Below are positions 33,375-41,519 of a DNA stretch of 64,000 nt, one piece after another; position 1 is the stretch's first letter, and every line of letters begins with the position of its first letter. Source of the DNA: Paenibacillus sp. MZ04-78.2 (GTDB lineage: Bacteria; Bacillota; Bacilli; Paenibacillales; NBRC-103111); contig NZ_JANAVJ010000023.1 in assembly GCF_024213375.1 (NCBI RefSeq), positions 1 through 64,000 of the forward strand, written 5' to 3'. The notes beneath the pieces are model-generated. The model was not told the origin of the DNA and did no database searches. It was given only the letters and a program-made list of their open reading frames with translations. The position numbers were made by a program, and so were the translations under genes.

Positions 33375-33809
33375 TCACCCGAACAAAATGCGTTCGAGCT
33401 TCAAAATGCCCGCAAGCCCCGCCCCTGCTCTGCCTACGCCCGAGATGCAGGGGTGCTCCGCTCCGCCCGCCCGGTCCGGGGGCGGCTGGATGTCGTCGAT
33501 GGCGGTCACCTGAAACACTTGATCGACCACGAGTCCCACCATCATCTCTTCGTGACGGATGACGACAATCCGGCTCGATTTCGTAAACGGCGCCTCCGGC
33601 AGTCCGAACCGGCTGCGCAGGCTGACAACAGGGGTTACTTTTCCCCTTAGGTTGATGACCCCCAGCAAGTTCGGGCGGCCGCCGGGAATCGGCGTAATCT
33701 CCTGCATTTTAATAATTTCATGGATTTCGTGAATATGGATCGCATATCTTTCTTTCCCGATCCCGATCTCGACAAATGGTCCCTGCTCCGTTACCGTCGA
33801 CATCTGCAA
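33375..33809 (-). CDS. cheW: CheW-type adaptor
   Basis: A 144-residue adaptor with a single CheW-like SH3-type fold, which couples receptor to kinase. The core FVEIGIGKERYAIHIHEIHE (about residues 12-31) and LLGVINLRGKVTPVVSLRSR (about 48-67) match the family, as does VVIRHEEMMVGLVVDQVFQV. The C-terminal ~25 residues (GAEHPCISGVGRAGAGLAGI) end on the ILKLERILFG hydrophobic strand. It lies four bases before the receptor gene stop region and 36 bases from CheA on the same strand, in the order MCP, CheW, CheA. Confidence 0.92.
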   Translation of the reverse strand: MQMSTVTEQGPFVEIGIGKERYAIHIHEIHEIIKMQEITPIPGGRPNLLGVINLRGKVTPVVSLRSRFGLPEAPFTKSSRIVVIRHEEMMVGLVVDQVFQVTAIDDIQPPPDRAGGAEHPCISGVGRAGAGLAGILKLERILFG

Positions 33810-33813
33810 TCAC

Positions 33814-35388
33814 CTATATGCGAAAAGCAGACACGGAACCGTTCAGTTCCTCTGCCATCTTGGCCAGCGATTGCGTCGACGAAGCGGTCTCTTCCGCCGC
33901 AGCCGCCGCTTCCTCGCTGGCCGCCGCAATCGTCTCGACCGCTCCCAGCACCTCTCCGGCCTGCGCGGCTTGCTCCTCGCTGGCGGCGGCGATTTCATTC
34001 ACCTGAACCGCCGTTTCGTTAACCTTGGCGACGATCTGCTCGAATGCCGTGCCGATCTTATGCGCCAGAGCGACCGCATGACTGACCGCGTCGACGCTTT
34101 GCAGCGTATTTTTCTGCATGCCGCTAATAATCGATGCAATTTCTTTGGTCGCATTGCCGCTTCGTTCGGCCAGCTTGCGGACTTCGTCGGCGACGACGGC
34201 AAAGCCCTTGCCCTGCTCCCCTGCGCGGGCCGCTTCGATGGCCGCATTCAGCGCAAGAAGATTGGTTTGATCGGCAATATCGTCGATGACCGCAATAATT
34301 TGGCCGATCTTGCCGGAATCGTCCTGAAGCAGCGACATCTGCTTCTCGACCTGCGTCATGGCCGCGACCGTCGAATGAATGGTCGTGCCGCCTTCCTGAG
34401 CCATCTCCTTCGCCTGCGTCGATAAATCCGCCGAAGCTTCCGCGTTTTGCGCTACCGAGTCGATGGCGATAGACAGCTCGCGGAACAATTCGTTCACACT
34501 TTGCGCGGCGGTAGCCTGGCTCAAAGCTCCGCCCGCGATTTCCTGCGAGCTGGCGGATATTTGCTGCGAGGCGGCGGCGACGTTCTGCGACGATTCCAGC
34601 ACGCTCGTAATCAGGCGGCGCAGACTGACGATCATGTCGTTGGTCGACTGGGCCAACAGCCCGAGCTCATCCCGGCTCGCAACTTGAACGGAATCAATCG
34701 TCAGATTGCCGCGGGATACTTCGCTGATGCTGTCGGTAACGAGCGCCAGCGGCTTCGTAATGGAGCGCGTCAGGAACACCGCTATACCCGCGCCGATGAC
34801 AAGGCCTGCTATTAGGAAAATGAGCGTCATCAGGAAGCCGGAATCGTAAGCGTCGCTCGAATCCTTGCTCGATTGCACGGCTCCGTCATGGTTCAGCTTC
34901 ACGAGGGCTACTACGTCTGCGAACAGACCCTTGAGCGCCTCCTGGCTCTGCAAGTAGGAAGCGTAGGCTTCGGCCTCGTTATGATTCTGGCTTTCCTTAA
35001 TCGTCTTATCGTTCAGAGGGATGAACGCTTTCCAAGCCTTCTGAATCGCATCGAAATGCTTGCGGTCTTCCTCCAAAATAATGGTTTTCTCATACGCTTG
35101 GAATTCCAGGTCAATCTTCGTCAGAAGCTCGCTTCGGGTTTTCTCCAAAGACTCCATCGTGCTTTGATCCGGCGACAAGATGTGCGAGAGCGTCGTCGTG
35201 AGCACGAATTCCTTCAAGTAGTTGATGTTATTGATCGATTCCACACCCGGCATCCAAACGGATGTAATCTCCGTCGTTTCCTCATTCATCTTCTGCATCT
35301 GATGAATCGCGGTCCAACCGATAATTCCTGCGATCAGCAGCACAATAATAAAACCGGCATACATTTTCTTGCCAACTGATAATTTCAC
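33814..35388 (-). CDS. Methyl-accepting chemotaxis protein
   Basis: A 524-residue membrane receptor. The first helix is [20 protein letters not shown] (about residues 9-28); residues 30-185 form a helical four-helix-bundle-type sensor (4HB_MCP class) outside the membrane; the second helix is [20 protein letters not shown] (about 185-204). A HAMP domain follows and then the signalling hairpin with the invariant tip [41 protein letters not shown] (about 365-405). Methylation-type Glu/Gln pairs flank the tip. It is the first gene of the operon with CheW and CheA-CheW. The ligand is unknown. A 14-bp palindrome lies 139 bases upstream of the start. Confidence 0.94.
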   Translation of the reverse strand: MKLSVGKKMYAGFIIVLLIAGIIGWTAIHQMQKMNEETTEITSVWMPGVESINNINYLKEFVLTTTLSHILSPDQSTMESLEKTRSELLTKIDLEFQAYEKTIILEEDRKHFDAIQKAWKAFIPLNDKTIKESQNHNEAEAYASYLQSQEALKGLFADVVALVKLNHDGAVQSSKDSSDAYDSGFLMTLIFLIAGLVIGAGIAVFLTRSITKPLALVTDSISEVSRGNLTIDSVQVASRDELGLLAQSTNDMIVSLRRLITSVLESSQNVAAASQQISASSQEIAGGALSQATAAQSVNELFRELSIAIDSVAQNAEASADLSTQAKEMAQEGGTTIHSTVAAMTQVEKQMSLLQDDSGKIGQIIAVIDDIADQTNLLALNAAIEAARAGEQGKGFAVVADEVRKLAERSGNATKEIASIISGMQKNTLQSVDAVSHAVALAHKIGTAFEQIVAKVNETAVQVNEIAAASEEQAAQAGEVLGAVETIAAASEEAAAAAEETASSTQSLAKMAEELNGSVSAFRI

Positions 35389-35526
35389 GGTTTCGTCCTC
35401 CCTCGATTAGCGGCTTTAGATTGAGTTTCCGTAGGCTAACAAATGTCACTTTCATTGTGCCTGAAGAACTAGGATAAAAGTATCACCTTCTTCTCTCAAA
35501 ATTCGTCCAAATTCGAACCAATAATA

Positions 35527-35540
35527 AGGAACCGGTTCCT
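35527..35540. promoter_or_regulatory. Perfect 14-bp palindrome upstream of the MCP operon
   Basis: AGGAACCGGTTCCT is fully self-complementary and lies between the LuxR-type gene terminator and the receptor gene start. It could be an operator; no -10 box is clear beside it. Confidence 0.35.
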
Positions 35541-35548
35541 ATAGACAC

Positions 35549-35576
35549 AAAAAAACCCGCCTTTCGGTACGGCAGG
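35549..35576 (-). terminator. Rho-independent terminator of the LuxR-type gene
   Basis: CCTGCC and GGCGGG arms (one wobble) on the minus strand are followed by seven T, 12 bases after the stop codon at 35588. Confidence 0.8.
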
Positions 35577-35587
35577 TGAATGGGACG

Positions 35588-37750
35588 TTATATTTTAACT
35601 TGCAAGCCGGTTAAGTATACTTTAGCCAACGCCTGAGTCCGGTCGCTGACGCCGAGCTTTTCGTATATTTTCGTAATATGGTTTTTTACGGTATGGGTGC
35701 TGATGAACAGCTTTTCGGCGATTTCCAGATTGCTTAACCCGCGAAGAATCAGGTTGAACACTTCGCGTTCCCTCGGCGTCAGAGGGATATGAGACTCCAT
35801 CAGCCCCGGGGCAGGCAGGTCCTTTCCCGTATCGGCATCGATCGTCTCACTCGCCTCCCGCAAGGTTACGAGGCTTTCGATCACCTCCTGGCCTTGGACG
35901 AAAGCGGCAAAAGCTTGCCTCAGCGCCGGTTCGACCGCCGTATACGGCATGGCCGCTGGATTCTCCCGGTGCCGGACATGCAGCAGGATCAAGGACAGAA
36001 TCTGGACTTTCACGGAAAAAGCATTTCCCGGCCGGGGGCCAAACTCCCGCATCAGCTCGCGGGCATCCCGCAAAAGCTTCGCTCCCGGATGGCTCCCCGC
36101 CATCCGTTCCAGAAACGCCGGCTCGCAGCCCGAGAGCATGCAGGCTTCACTAAGCTCCTCGATCTCCGCTTCCGGCAGCCGCAATTTCCGGGCAAACCGG
36201 CGGGCAAGCTCTTGCGCCTGCACGGTCTCGCGGTAGACCGGTTCGTTCCACTCCGCTATGGCCGAATGCAGCAGCTCAGTCCGCTCCCGGTCCTTAAGCC
36301 GGGCCGTCCCCTGCAAATGCTGCAGCCGGATCTCTCCAAGAAGCGCCAAGGCGGTCAGAAAAGGACGGTAAACCGCAACCTCCTTCTCGTTATGCAGGCC
36401 CACGCCCAGAATCCCTTTCACTTCGCCCGAACAAACGAGAGGAATCTCGCATACGACAACTCCGTTGTCCGCCTCGAACACGGCCGGATGGCGCAGCGCT
36501 CCCTCGGGACGGTTCGCAAACTGCCGGACGGCCGCGTCTTTGGCATAATGCTCGATCTGCTCCACGGTCATGCCCCGGGAGATCGCTTGCAGCCCGGTTC
36601 CCACCGCCGGTTCCTTCCACAAAATGCAGGAAAACGCGCCCTGGATGAGATGATGCGACACATCGGCCAGCATACACAGTACGCTGCGCAGCTCGTTCAC
36701 GTCCACAATCGCTTGTGCGACGCCAAGCAGCGTGGACAACCGGGCCATTTGCTGGCTGGCCGCTTCCTCAAGCCGGACCATATGGAGATGGGAAGCTGCT
36801 ATGTGTGCAATAAGCCGGCCCAGTTCGATCGATTCGGAGGCGACGCCGCCCGGGGCAAGCCGTCCTCCGAACAAGACGCCGATCATCCGGTCCTTTATTT
36901 TCGCGGGAAAGCCGACGAAGGCTTGGGGGTGAAGTCCCTTGTCCGTAAAGAAGCCGCTCCGCGGGTCCCAGGTCACATCTTCCCAGTACCTCATTTTGCC
37001 CGTTAGCCCGATCTGACCCAGAAAGCTCTCTCCCAAGCAAGCTTGGGAGCCGATCAGCTTCTCGCAGCCTTCCACGCCAACCATATGTCGAATACACAGC
37101 CGCTCGTCCTCTCCGTAAACGGCGAACCCGGCGAAATCCAGTTTGGCTGCGGCCATCAGCCGCTCGGCCGCAGATTGGAGGATGGCGGGCTCGGCCGCTC
37201 CGGCCTGCCCGAACAAGTCGTGAAGCCGCTCCAAGTCGCGGGCATGCGCTTCGCCGCTATTGGCTTGTTCGAGCCATGTGGAGGCGATGTCCGCAAACTG
37301 CGCTACCTTATCGACCAGCTCGTCTTTTAACGATTCCGGGGTATCGGGAACCAGGTCCAAGACCCGGCGCCAATCGTCGGCGTCGTCTGCGAAATCGGTT
37401 TCAATAATGCGTCTGATCAAGTCCCGGCTTGACTTCTCAACGATCATGCCGGACCAGACGTAAAAAGGCGGCTGCTCTCCGACCCTGAAGGGCATGACGA
37501 TCATCTTGGGCCCCCGCAAATACTGATACACGACCGGCCTCAGCTTCCAGCCGATTTCGCGAATGATCGCGGCAAGCCGCTCCTGTAGGGGGGGCTGCGG
37601 CTGTCCCCATATTTTACGCGCCAGCGCCTGATCCCCGGAAATCCGGGTCAGCGGAGCGCCGTCCGCATCGGTAATGAATATCGAAAGTCCGCAGATTGAG
37701 GAATAAGTATCCTGTACACGTTGCAATTTCTTGATTTGCGTTTTCCACAT
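35588..37750 (-). CDS. PocR/GAF/LuxR-type transcriptional regulator
   Basis: A 720-residue cytoplasmic regulator. Residues 1-165 resemble a PocR sensory domain (QDTYSSICGLSIFITDADGAPLT); residues about 180-320 and 340-480 look like two GAF domains (HMVGVEGCEKLIGSQACLGESFLGQIGLTGK, and the second from ATLLGVAQAIVDVNELR-like sequence); the C-terminus is a LuxR helix-turn-helix, LTPREREVFNLILRGLSNLEIAEKLFISTHTVKNHITKIYEKL (about 650-692). PocR and GAF modules bind small molecules, so it is a one-component sensor-regulator. It is transcribed towards the chemotaxis operon, with its own terminator between. A regulatory link to that operon is possible but unproven. Confidence 0.85.
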   Translation of the reverse strand: MWKTQIKKLQRVQDTYSSICGLSIFITDADGAPLTRISGDQALARKIWGQPQPPLQERLAAIIREIGWKLRPVVYQYLRGPKMIVMPFRVGEQPPFYVWSGMIVEKSSRDLIRRIIETDFADDADDWRRVLDLVPDTPESLKDELVDKVAQFADIASTWLEQANSGEAHARDLERLHDLFGQAGAAEPAILQSAAERLMAAAKLDFAGFAVYGEDERLCIRHMVGVEGCEKLIGSQACLGESFLGQIGLTGKMRYWEDVTWDPRSGFFTDKGLHPQAFVGFPAKIKDRMIGVLFGGRLAPGGVASESIELGRLIAHIAASHLHMVRLEEAASQQMARLSTLLGVAQAIVDVNELRSVLCMLADVSHHLIQGAFSCILWKEPAVGTGLQAISRGMTVEQIEHYAKDAAVRQFANRPEGALRHPAVFEADNGVVVCEIPLVCSGEVKGILGVGLHNEKEVAVYRPFLTALALLGEIRLQHLQGTARLKDRERTELLHSAIAEWNEPVYRETVQAQELARRFARKLRLPEAEIEELSEACMLSGCEPAFLERMAGSHPGAKLLRDARELMREFGPRPGNAFSVKVQILSLILLHVRHRENPAAMPYTAVEPALRQAFAAFVQGQEVIESLVTLREASETIDADTGKDLPAPGLMESHIPLTPREREVFNLILRGLSNLEIAEKLFISTHTVKNHITKIYEKLGVSDRTQALAKVYLTGLQVKI

Positions 37751-37978
37751 CGATTATCCGTCCTATCTGCGTCTTCATGCTGTATGTAGTGAAAGGCAAG
37801 ATCGTCTAGGTTTCTTATTCTCCGGTATGCTCACACTATAATCAAAGGAAATCGCTCTGACAAGATGAAAAGGACACAAATCGGTCATATTTTGGATGGT
37901 CTAAAAGCATATCTTCCATGTTTTATGGAGGATGAAGACAACGGTGGAAGGCAGCTGCTGAGAACGGATACGTGAGCA

Positions 37979-38046
37979 CAAAAAAACGCGCCGATTCGTG
38001 GCTGCAGGCCGTTTTAGCTTGTGTCCTGCAGCCAACGAATGCGCGA
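37979..38046 (-). terminator. Rho-independent terminator of the YceI gene
   Basis: A long stem built from ATTCGTTGGCTGCAGG and CCTGCAGCCACGAAT, with further CGCG pairing, is followed by seven T on the minus strand just after the stop at 38065. Confidence 0.9.
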
Positions 38047-38064
38047 TTGCGGTGTACGGGCAGT

Positions 38065-38739
38065 CTACTTTTTCAAGATGAGCCTTAATTGCACGGTCAC
38101 GTTGTTCTCAGTGGATACGACAACCGCGTGAGGATTTTTCAAGCCGAAATCTTCGAAGGTAACGACCGTGTTGCCTTCCATGCGAATGGCGTCTTGGCTG
38201 TAAACCGCATCGCTCTTGAACGTGACGTCCTTGGGTTTGCCATTCACGGTAAGCGTGCCGGCCATGTCGAAAGAAACCTTCTCTCCCTCTTTCCACGTCT
38301 TAGGGAAGTTCTCGATTGACTTTAATGTAAATTTGGCTTCGGGGTTCGCAGCAGCGTTCAGAAACTTCTCCCCTCTGACATGCTCGTCCCTCTGCGAGTT
38401 GCCGGACGAGATCGATTGGAGGTCGAGCGCCGCTTCGGCTTTCATCTTGGACGGATCGGACGAATGGAGCGTCCAGCTTCCCTTCACTGCGCTGCCTTCG
38501 AAGTTCACGGTTTCCTTGGAGGTCGTTACCGAGAAGTATGCTTTGGAATCCGGGCTAATCTTCCATTGCCCGTCCAGCTTGCCTGCTTCAACGGCTCCCC
38601 CGGCGGCCGACGCCGAAGCGTTCGCAGGAATCACGTTCTGTACCGCCACATGGTTCCCGGCATAATAATCGTAAGCGGCATAGCCTCCTCCGACAATGAC
38701 GACAGCACCTACGGCAAAAGCGACCAACTTCAGTTTCAT
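38065..38739 (-). CDS. YceI-family lipocalin-like protein
   Basis: A 224-residue protein with a single N-terminal membrane anchor or signal (KLVAFAVGAVVIVGGGYAAYDYYAG, about residues 4-28), a short Ala/Ser linker, and a YceI-type beta-barrel (WKISPDSKAYFSVTTSKETV onward, closing TVVTFEDFGLKNPHAVVVST near 185-205). YceI domains bind polyisoprenoid or isoprenoid-quinone-like lipids; the ligand is not known here. It should face the outside of the cell. The gene is monocistronic, with a strong terminator behind and two copies of an inverted-repeat operator in front (38828-38846 and 38931-38947). Confidence 0.88.
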   Translation of the reverse strand: MKLKLVAFAVGAVVIVGGGYAAYDYYAGNHVAVQNVIPANASASAAGGAVEAGKLDGQWKISPDSKAYFSVTTSKETVNFEGSAVKGSWTLHSSDPSKMKAEAALDLQSISSGNSQRDEHVRGEKFLNAAANPEAKFTLKSIENFPKTWKEGEKVSFDMAGTLTVNGKPKDVTFKSDAVYSQDAIRMEGNTVVTFEDFGLKNPHAVVVSTENNVTVQLRLILKK

Positions 38740-38827
38740 AATGATTATTCCTCCTCTGTCATATTAGCTGCAATGCAGCCCGTTTCCTTCATGGGCAGAT
38801 TCGCTTGGCTCCTCGGCCTCCTAAGTC

Positions 38828-38846
38828 ACACTACAATTCGTAGTGT
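38828..38846. promoter_or_regulatory. Operator-like inverted repeat, copy 1
   Basis: ACACTAC-AATTC-GTAGTGT is a 19-bp palindrome with five-base spacer, about 90 bases before the YceI start. It shares CACTAC, GTAGTG and the flank TAATTGA with copy 2. Confidence 0.7.
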
Positions 38847-38930
38847 AATTGATGATAAAAATCCCCGTTCGCCTGATGCCAAAAAAAACATCGAGTCCGC
38901 TTCATCAGTATAGCATCTTTGGCACCAATT

Positions 38931-38947
38931 GCACTACATTACGTAGT
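38931..38947. promoter_or_regulatory. Operator-like inverted repeat, copy 2
   Basis: CACTAC-ATTAC-GTAGTG, followed by TAATTGA as in copy 1, lies 103 bp from copy 1 and upstream of a minus-strand TATACT (38906-38911 region). Two identical half-site pairs suggest cooperative binding or looping by one repressor. Confidence 0.7.
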
Positions 38948-39087
38948 GTAATTGAGCGAAAAAACACACCTTCTCCGTTCTCGTGGCCTATCGTATCCGG
39001 TCTGCCTTAATTTTAACTGAAGCGAACATTAAAATAAAATTAAAAATTTTGAGACCCTCGGGGTCCGAAGGCCTCGCTCATTCGCTT

Positions 39088-39672
39088 CTACGGGTAAATC
39101 TTCTCGCCGCGCTCCAGCATCGTTACGAATTGCTGAATTCGTTTCGCCCGTGTTTCCGCCTTTTTCGCGCTGTGGATTCGGAACAGCACGGCGAACCGGT
39201 TCTGCTTGTCGAGCGATTCGAAGAAAGCCTTGGCTTGCGGATTACGGTCCAATTCGCTTTGCAAATCGTCGGGTACCGTGGCGCGGCTTTGCGACTCGTA
39301 CGCCTTGTCCCACTGCCCGTTCTGCTTCGCGGCTTCAATGGCCCGGAGGCCGGGAGCCTGCATCCGGCGGCTGGCGATCAGCGCTTCCGCTTTGTCCTTA
39401 TTGACCTTGGACCAGATGCTCTTCGCCCCGCGCGGCGTAAACCGCTGAAGCCAGGTGCTCTCGTCGTAAGCTTCCTTCCGGCTATCGATCCAGCCGTAGC
39501 ACAAGGAGCTTTCCAGCGCCTCCTGATACGTTAACGTCACGACATCCGCTTGCTTCTTCGCCAAGCGCAGCCTTACTCCGGTCGATGCGGCATGATTCTG
39601 CTCCAGCCAAGCTTCCCAAGACGGCTGGTCTGCAAATAATAAGATCGGCAGTTCGCTCTCTTTCTTGGACAT
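39088..39672 (-). CDS. YdeI/OmpD-associated family protein
   Basis: A 194-residue soluble protein of the YdeI/OmpD-associated (BOF-related) family. The opening ELPILLFADQPSWEAWLEQN and the GVRLRLAKKQADVVTLTYQEALESSLCYGWIDSRKEAYDES core (about residues 30-70) match the family, including the CYGWIDS signature and TPRGAKSIWSKVNKDKAEAL. The start at 39672 is chosen because GGAGG lies eleven bases before it; an in-frame ATG at 39696 lacks a site. The function of the family is unclear, although some members are bacteriocin- or stress-linked. It is transcribed as the last gene after mqnB-mqnD, separated by about 65 bases. Confidence 0.85.
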   Translation of the reverse strand: MSKKESELPILLFADQPSWEAWLEQNHAASTGVRLRLAKKQADVVTLTYQEALESSLCYGWIDSRKEAYDESTWLQRFTPRGAKSIWSKVNKDKAEALIASRRMQAPGLRAIEAAKQNGQWDKAYESQSRATVPDDLQSELDRNPQAKAFFESLDKQNRFAVLFRIHSAKKAETRAKRIQQFVTMLERGEKIYP

Positions 39673-39735
39673 TACGTCTTTCGCCTCCCGGGCCATGTAA
39701 TGTATCCGTCGGTTCGTTCGCCCCGCGCCCGCGCC

Positions 39736-40575
39736 TTAGCGCAGCAGGGACAAGTCGAAGGACGGAACCAGCCCTTCCTTGGCCGCCCGGCCAAGCAGGG
39801 CCTCCACCGCGCCGTGGCCGCTCTCGCCCAAATTCGCCGTATACTCGTTCACATACAGATCGATATGCGCGCGGGCCACTTCCGGAGACAGCTCCTGCGC
39901 ATGGCTCATCACGTAGTCTTGGGAGGCTTGAGGATGCGCCCAGGCGTACTTGACCGAGGCGCGGGTCCATTCGGCGATCGCCGTGCGATCCAGCGACCGG
40001 CGGGCGATGATCGCTCCTAGCGGAATAGGCAGGCCCGTGTCCGCCTCCCACCAGTTGCCAAGGTCGGAGAGCAGGGTCAAGCCGTACGAAGGGTACGTGA
40101 ACCGGGCTTCATGGATGACCAGCCCGGCATCCACTTGACCGTCCCGCACCGCAGGCATGATCTCGTGAAACGGCATCACGACGATTTCGCCCACCCCGCC
40201 CGGAACCTGCTGCGCCGCCCACAAGCGGAACAACAAGTACGCGGTCGAGCGGTCGCTCGGCACCGCGACCCGTCGGCCGGCCAAAGCGACAGGGCCTTCA
40301 GCGCTGACCGCCGGATTGTTCGTGAGCACCAGCGGCCCGCAGCCTCGTCCGAGCGCGCCTCCGCACGGAAGCAGCGCGTATTCGGACAGCACCCAAGGCA
40401 GCGCCGCGAACGAAATTTTGAGCACGTCCGGCCCTCCCGGCTCCGCCGCGAGCCGATTGGTAATATCGATATCCGCGTACGTCACGTCAAGCTTCGGCGC
40501 CCCAGGCACCAGCCCGTGAACCCAAGCGTGAAACACAAACGTATCATTCGGGCAAGGGGAAAAAGCGATCTTCAT
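39736..40575 (-). CDS. mqnD: 1,4-dihydroxy-6-naphthoate synthase MqnD
   Basis: A 279-residue enzyme of the futalosine route to menaquinone, converting cyclic dehypoxanthinyl futalosine to 1,4-dihydroxy-6-naphthoate. It opens MKIAFSPCPNDTFVFHAWVH, the MqnD signature with the NDT segment, and has DVLKISFAALPWVL and GLVIHEARFTYPSYGL further on, the latter with the active-site His. The fold is a two-lobe binding-protein type and no signal peptide is present. It overlaps mqnB by four bases (ATGA), so the two genes are translationally coupled. Use of futalosine genes rather than menFDHC fits Paenibacillus-like lineages. Confidence 0.95.
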   Translation of the reverse strand: MKIAFSPCPNDTFVFHAWVHGLVPGAPKLDVTYADIDITNRLAAEPGGPDVLKISFAALPWVLSEYALLPCGGALGRGCGPLVLTNNPAVSAEGPVALAGRRVAVPSDRSTAYLLFRLWAAQQVPGGVGEIVVMPFHEIMPAVRDGQVDAGLVIHEARFTYPSYGLTLLSDLGNWWEADTGLPIPLGAIIARRSLDRTAIAEWTRASVKYAWAHPQASQDYVMSHAQELSPEVARAHIDLYVNEYTANLGESGHGAVEALLGRAAKEGLVPSFDLSLLR

Positions 40576-41252
40576 CGTAGCACCTCCCGTAAAATTGCGC
40601 CCGCCGCTTCCAACGCGTCCAGGGCCTCTTTGATCCGCCAAGCTTCGCGGTCGCGCGGGCCAACCGCATTCGAGATGGCGCGAAGCTCAAGCGCCGGTAT
40701 CCCGCGATCTCGGGCGGCGACCGCTACGCCGAAGCCCTCCATGGCCTCGGCCGCCGCCCCCGGCACCCGGGCCGCCAGCTCCGAGGCGGTCGCCGCCGTG
40801 CCGGTCACGGTGGACACCGTGAGCACCGGTCCCGTATGCGCCGGCAGCCCGGCTCTTTGCAGCGCCTCCGTCAACCGCGCAGCGAGAGAGGCGTCGACCG
40901 CGATCCGGCTGGAGCCGAAGCCTAGCTCGTCTACACTGCGGAAGCCTTCGGGCGTCTCGGCGCCCAGATCGGCGGCGACGATTGCGTCGGCCACCACCAG
41001 CGAGCCGATCTCCGCCCGGCCGGGAAAGCCGCCGCCGATCCCAGCGCTGACGACCAAGCCGTACTCGACCGCAGCCAAAGCCTTCGCGGCGCTTGCCGCC
41101 GCCGCGGCCGGGCCGACGCCTCCGGCCACGACATCGAACCTCGCGTCGCCGCGCAGCCCGCGCAGCACGGCATCCCTCTCGGCCGGAACGGCCGTTATCA
41201 CTAATACGCGCAGCCCCGCCTGTTCCCGGCTGGCGTTGATTTCATGACCCAT
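40572..41252 (-). CDS. mqnB: Futalosine hydrolase MqnB
   Basis: A 226-residue nucleoside-hydrolase-like enzyme of the nucleoside phosphorylase fold that splits futalosine to dehypoxanthinyl futalosine and hypoxanthine. It opens LRVLVITAVPAERDAVLRGL, has LVVSAGIGGGFPGRAEIGSLVVAD (about 85-110) for the ribose/purine pocket and EAMEGFGVAVAARDRGIPALELRAISNAVG (about 170-200) with the catalytic Asp region. The start at 41252 is chosen because AAGGAG lies nine bases before; a GTG at 41270 overlaps that site. The downstream ATGA overlap with mqnD shows one operon. The released hypoxanthine enters purine salvage. Confidence 0.93.
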   Translation of the reverse strand: MGHEINASREQAGLRVLVITAVPAERDAVLRGLRGDARFDVVAGGVGPAAAAASAAKALAAVEYGLVVSAGIGGGFPGRAEIGSLVVADAIVAADLGAETPEGFRSVDELGFGSSRIAVDASLAARLTEALQRAGLPAHTGPVLTVSTVTGTAATASELAARVPGAAAEAMEGFGVAVAARDRGIPALELRAISNAVGPRDREAWRIKEALDALEAAGAILREVLR

Positions 41253-41519
41253 CGTTACCTTCTCCTTCACGACACCCTTTTTCCATGGGGCAATTGTTTT
41301 CCGAAAACGTTCAGTCTTTCTTCTGTTTACTTTAATACTAATATGGAATGAAGTAAACTTTCTACCGTAGTCGGCGGCAGTGTCAACCCGAACAGGTTTC
41401 CCAAGAATCCCTGTTGGATGTTATACTCTACCCATTACAAGAAAAAGGATGATGCCCTATGTATATGCATATTAACGAAGTACCCCATATCACAAATTCT
41501 TGGACAAAGGATGGAACAT

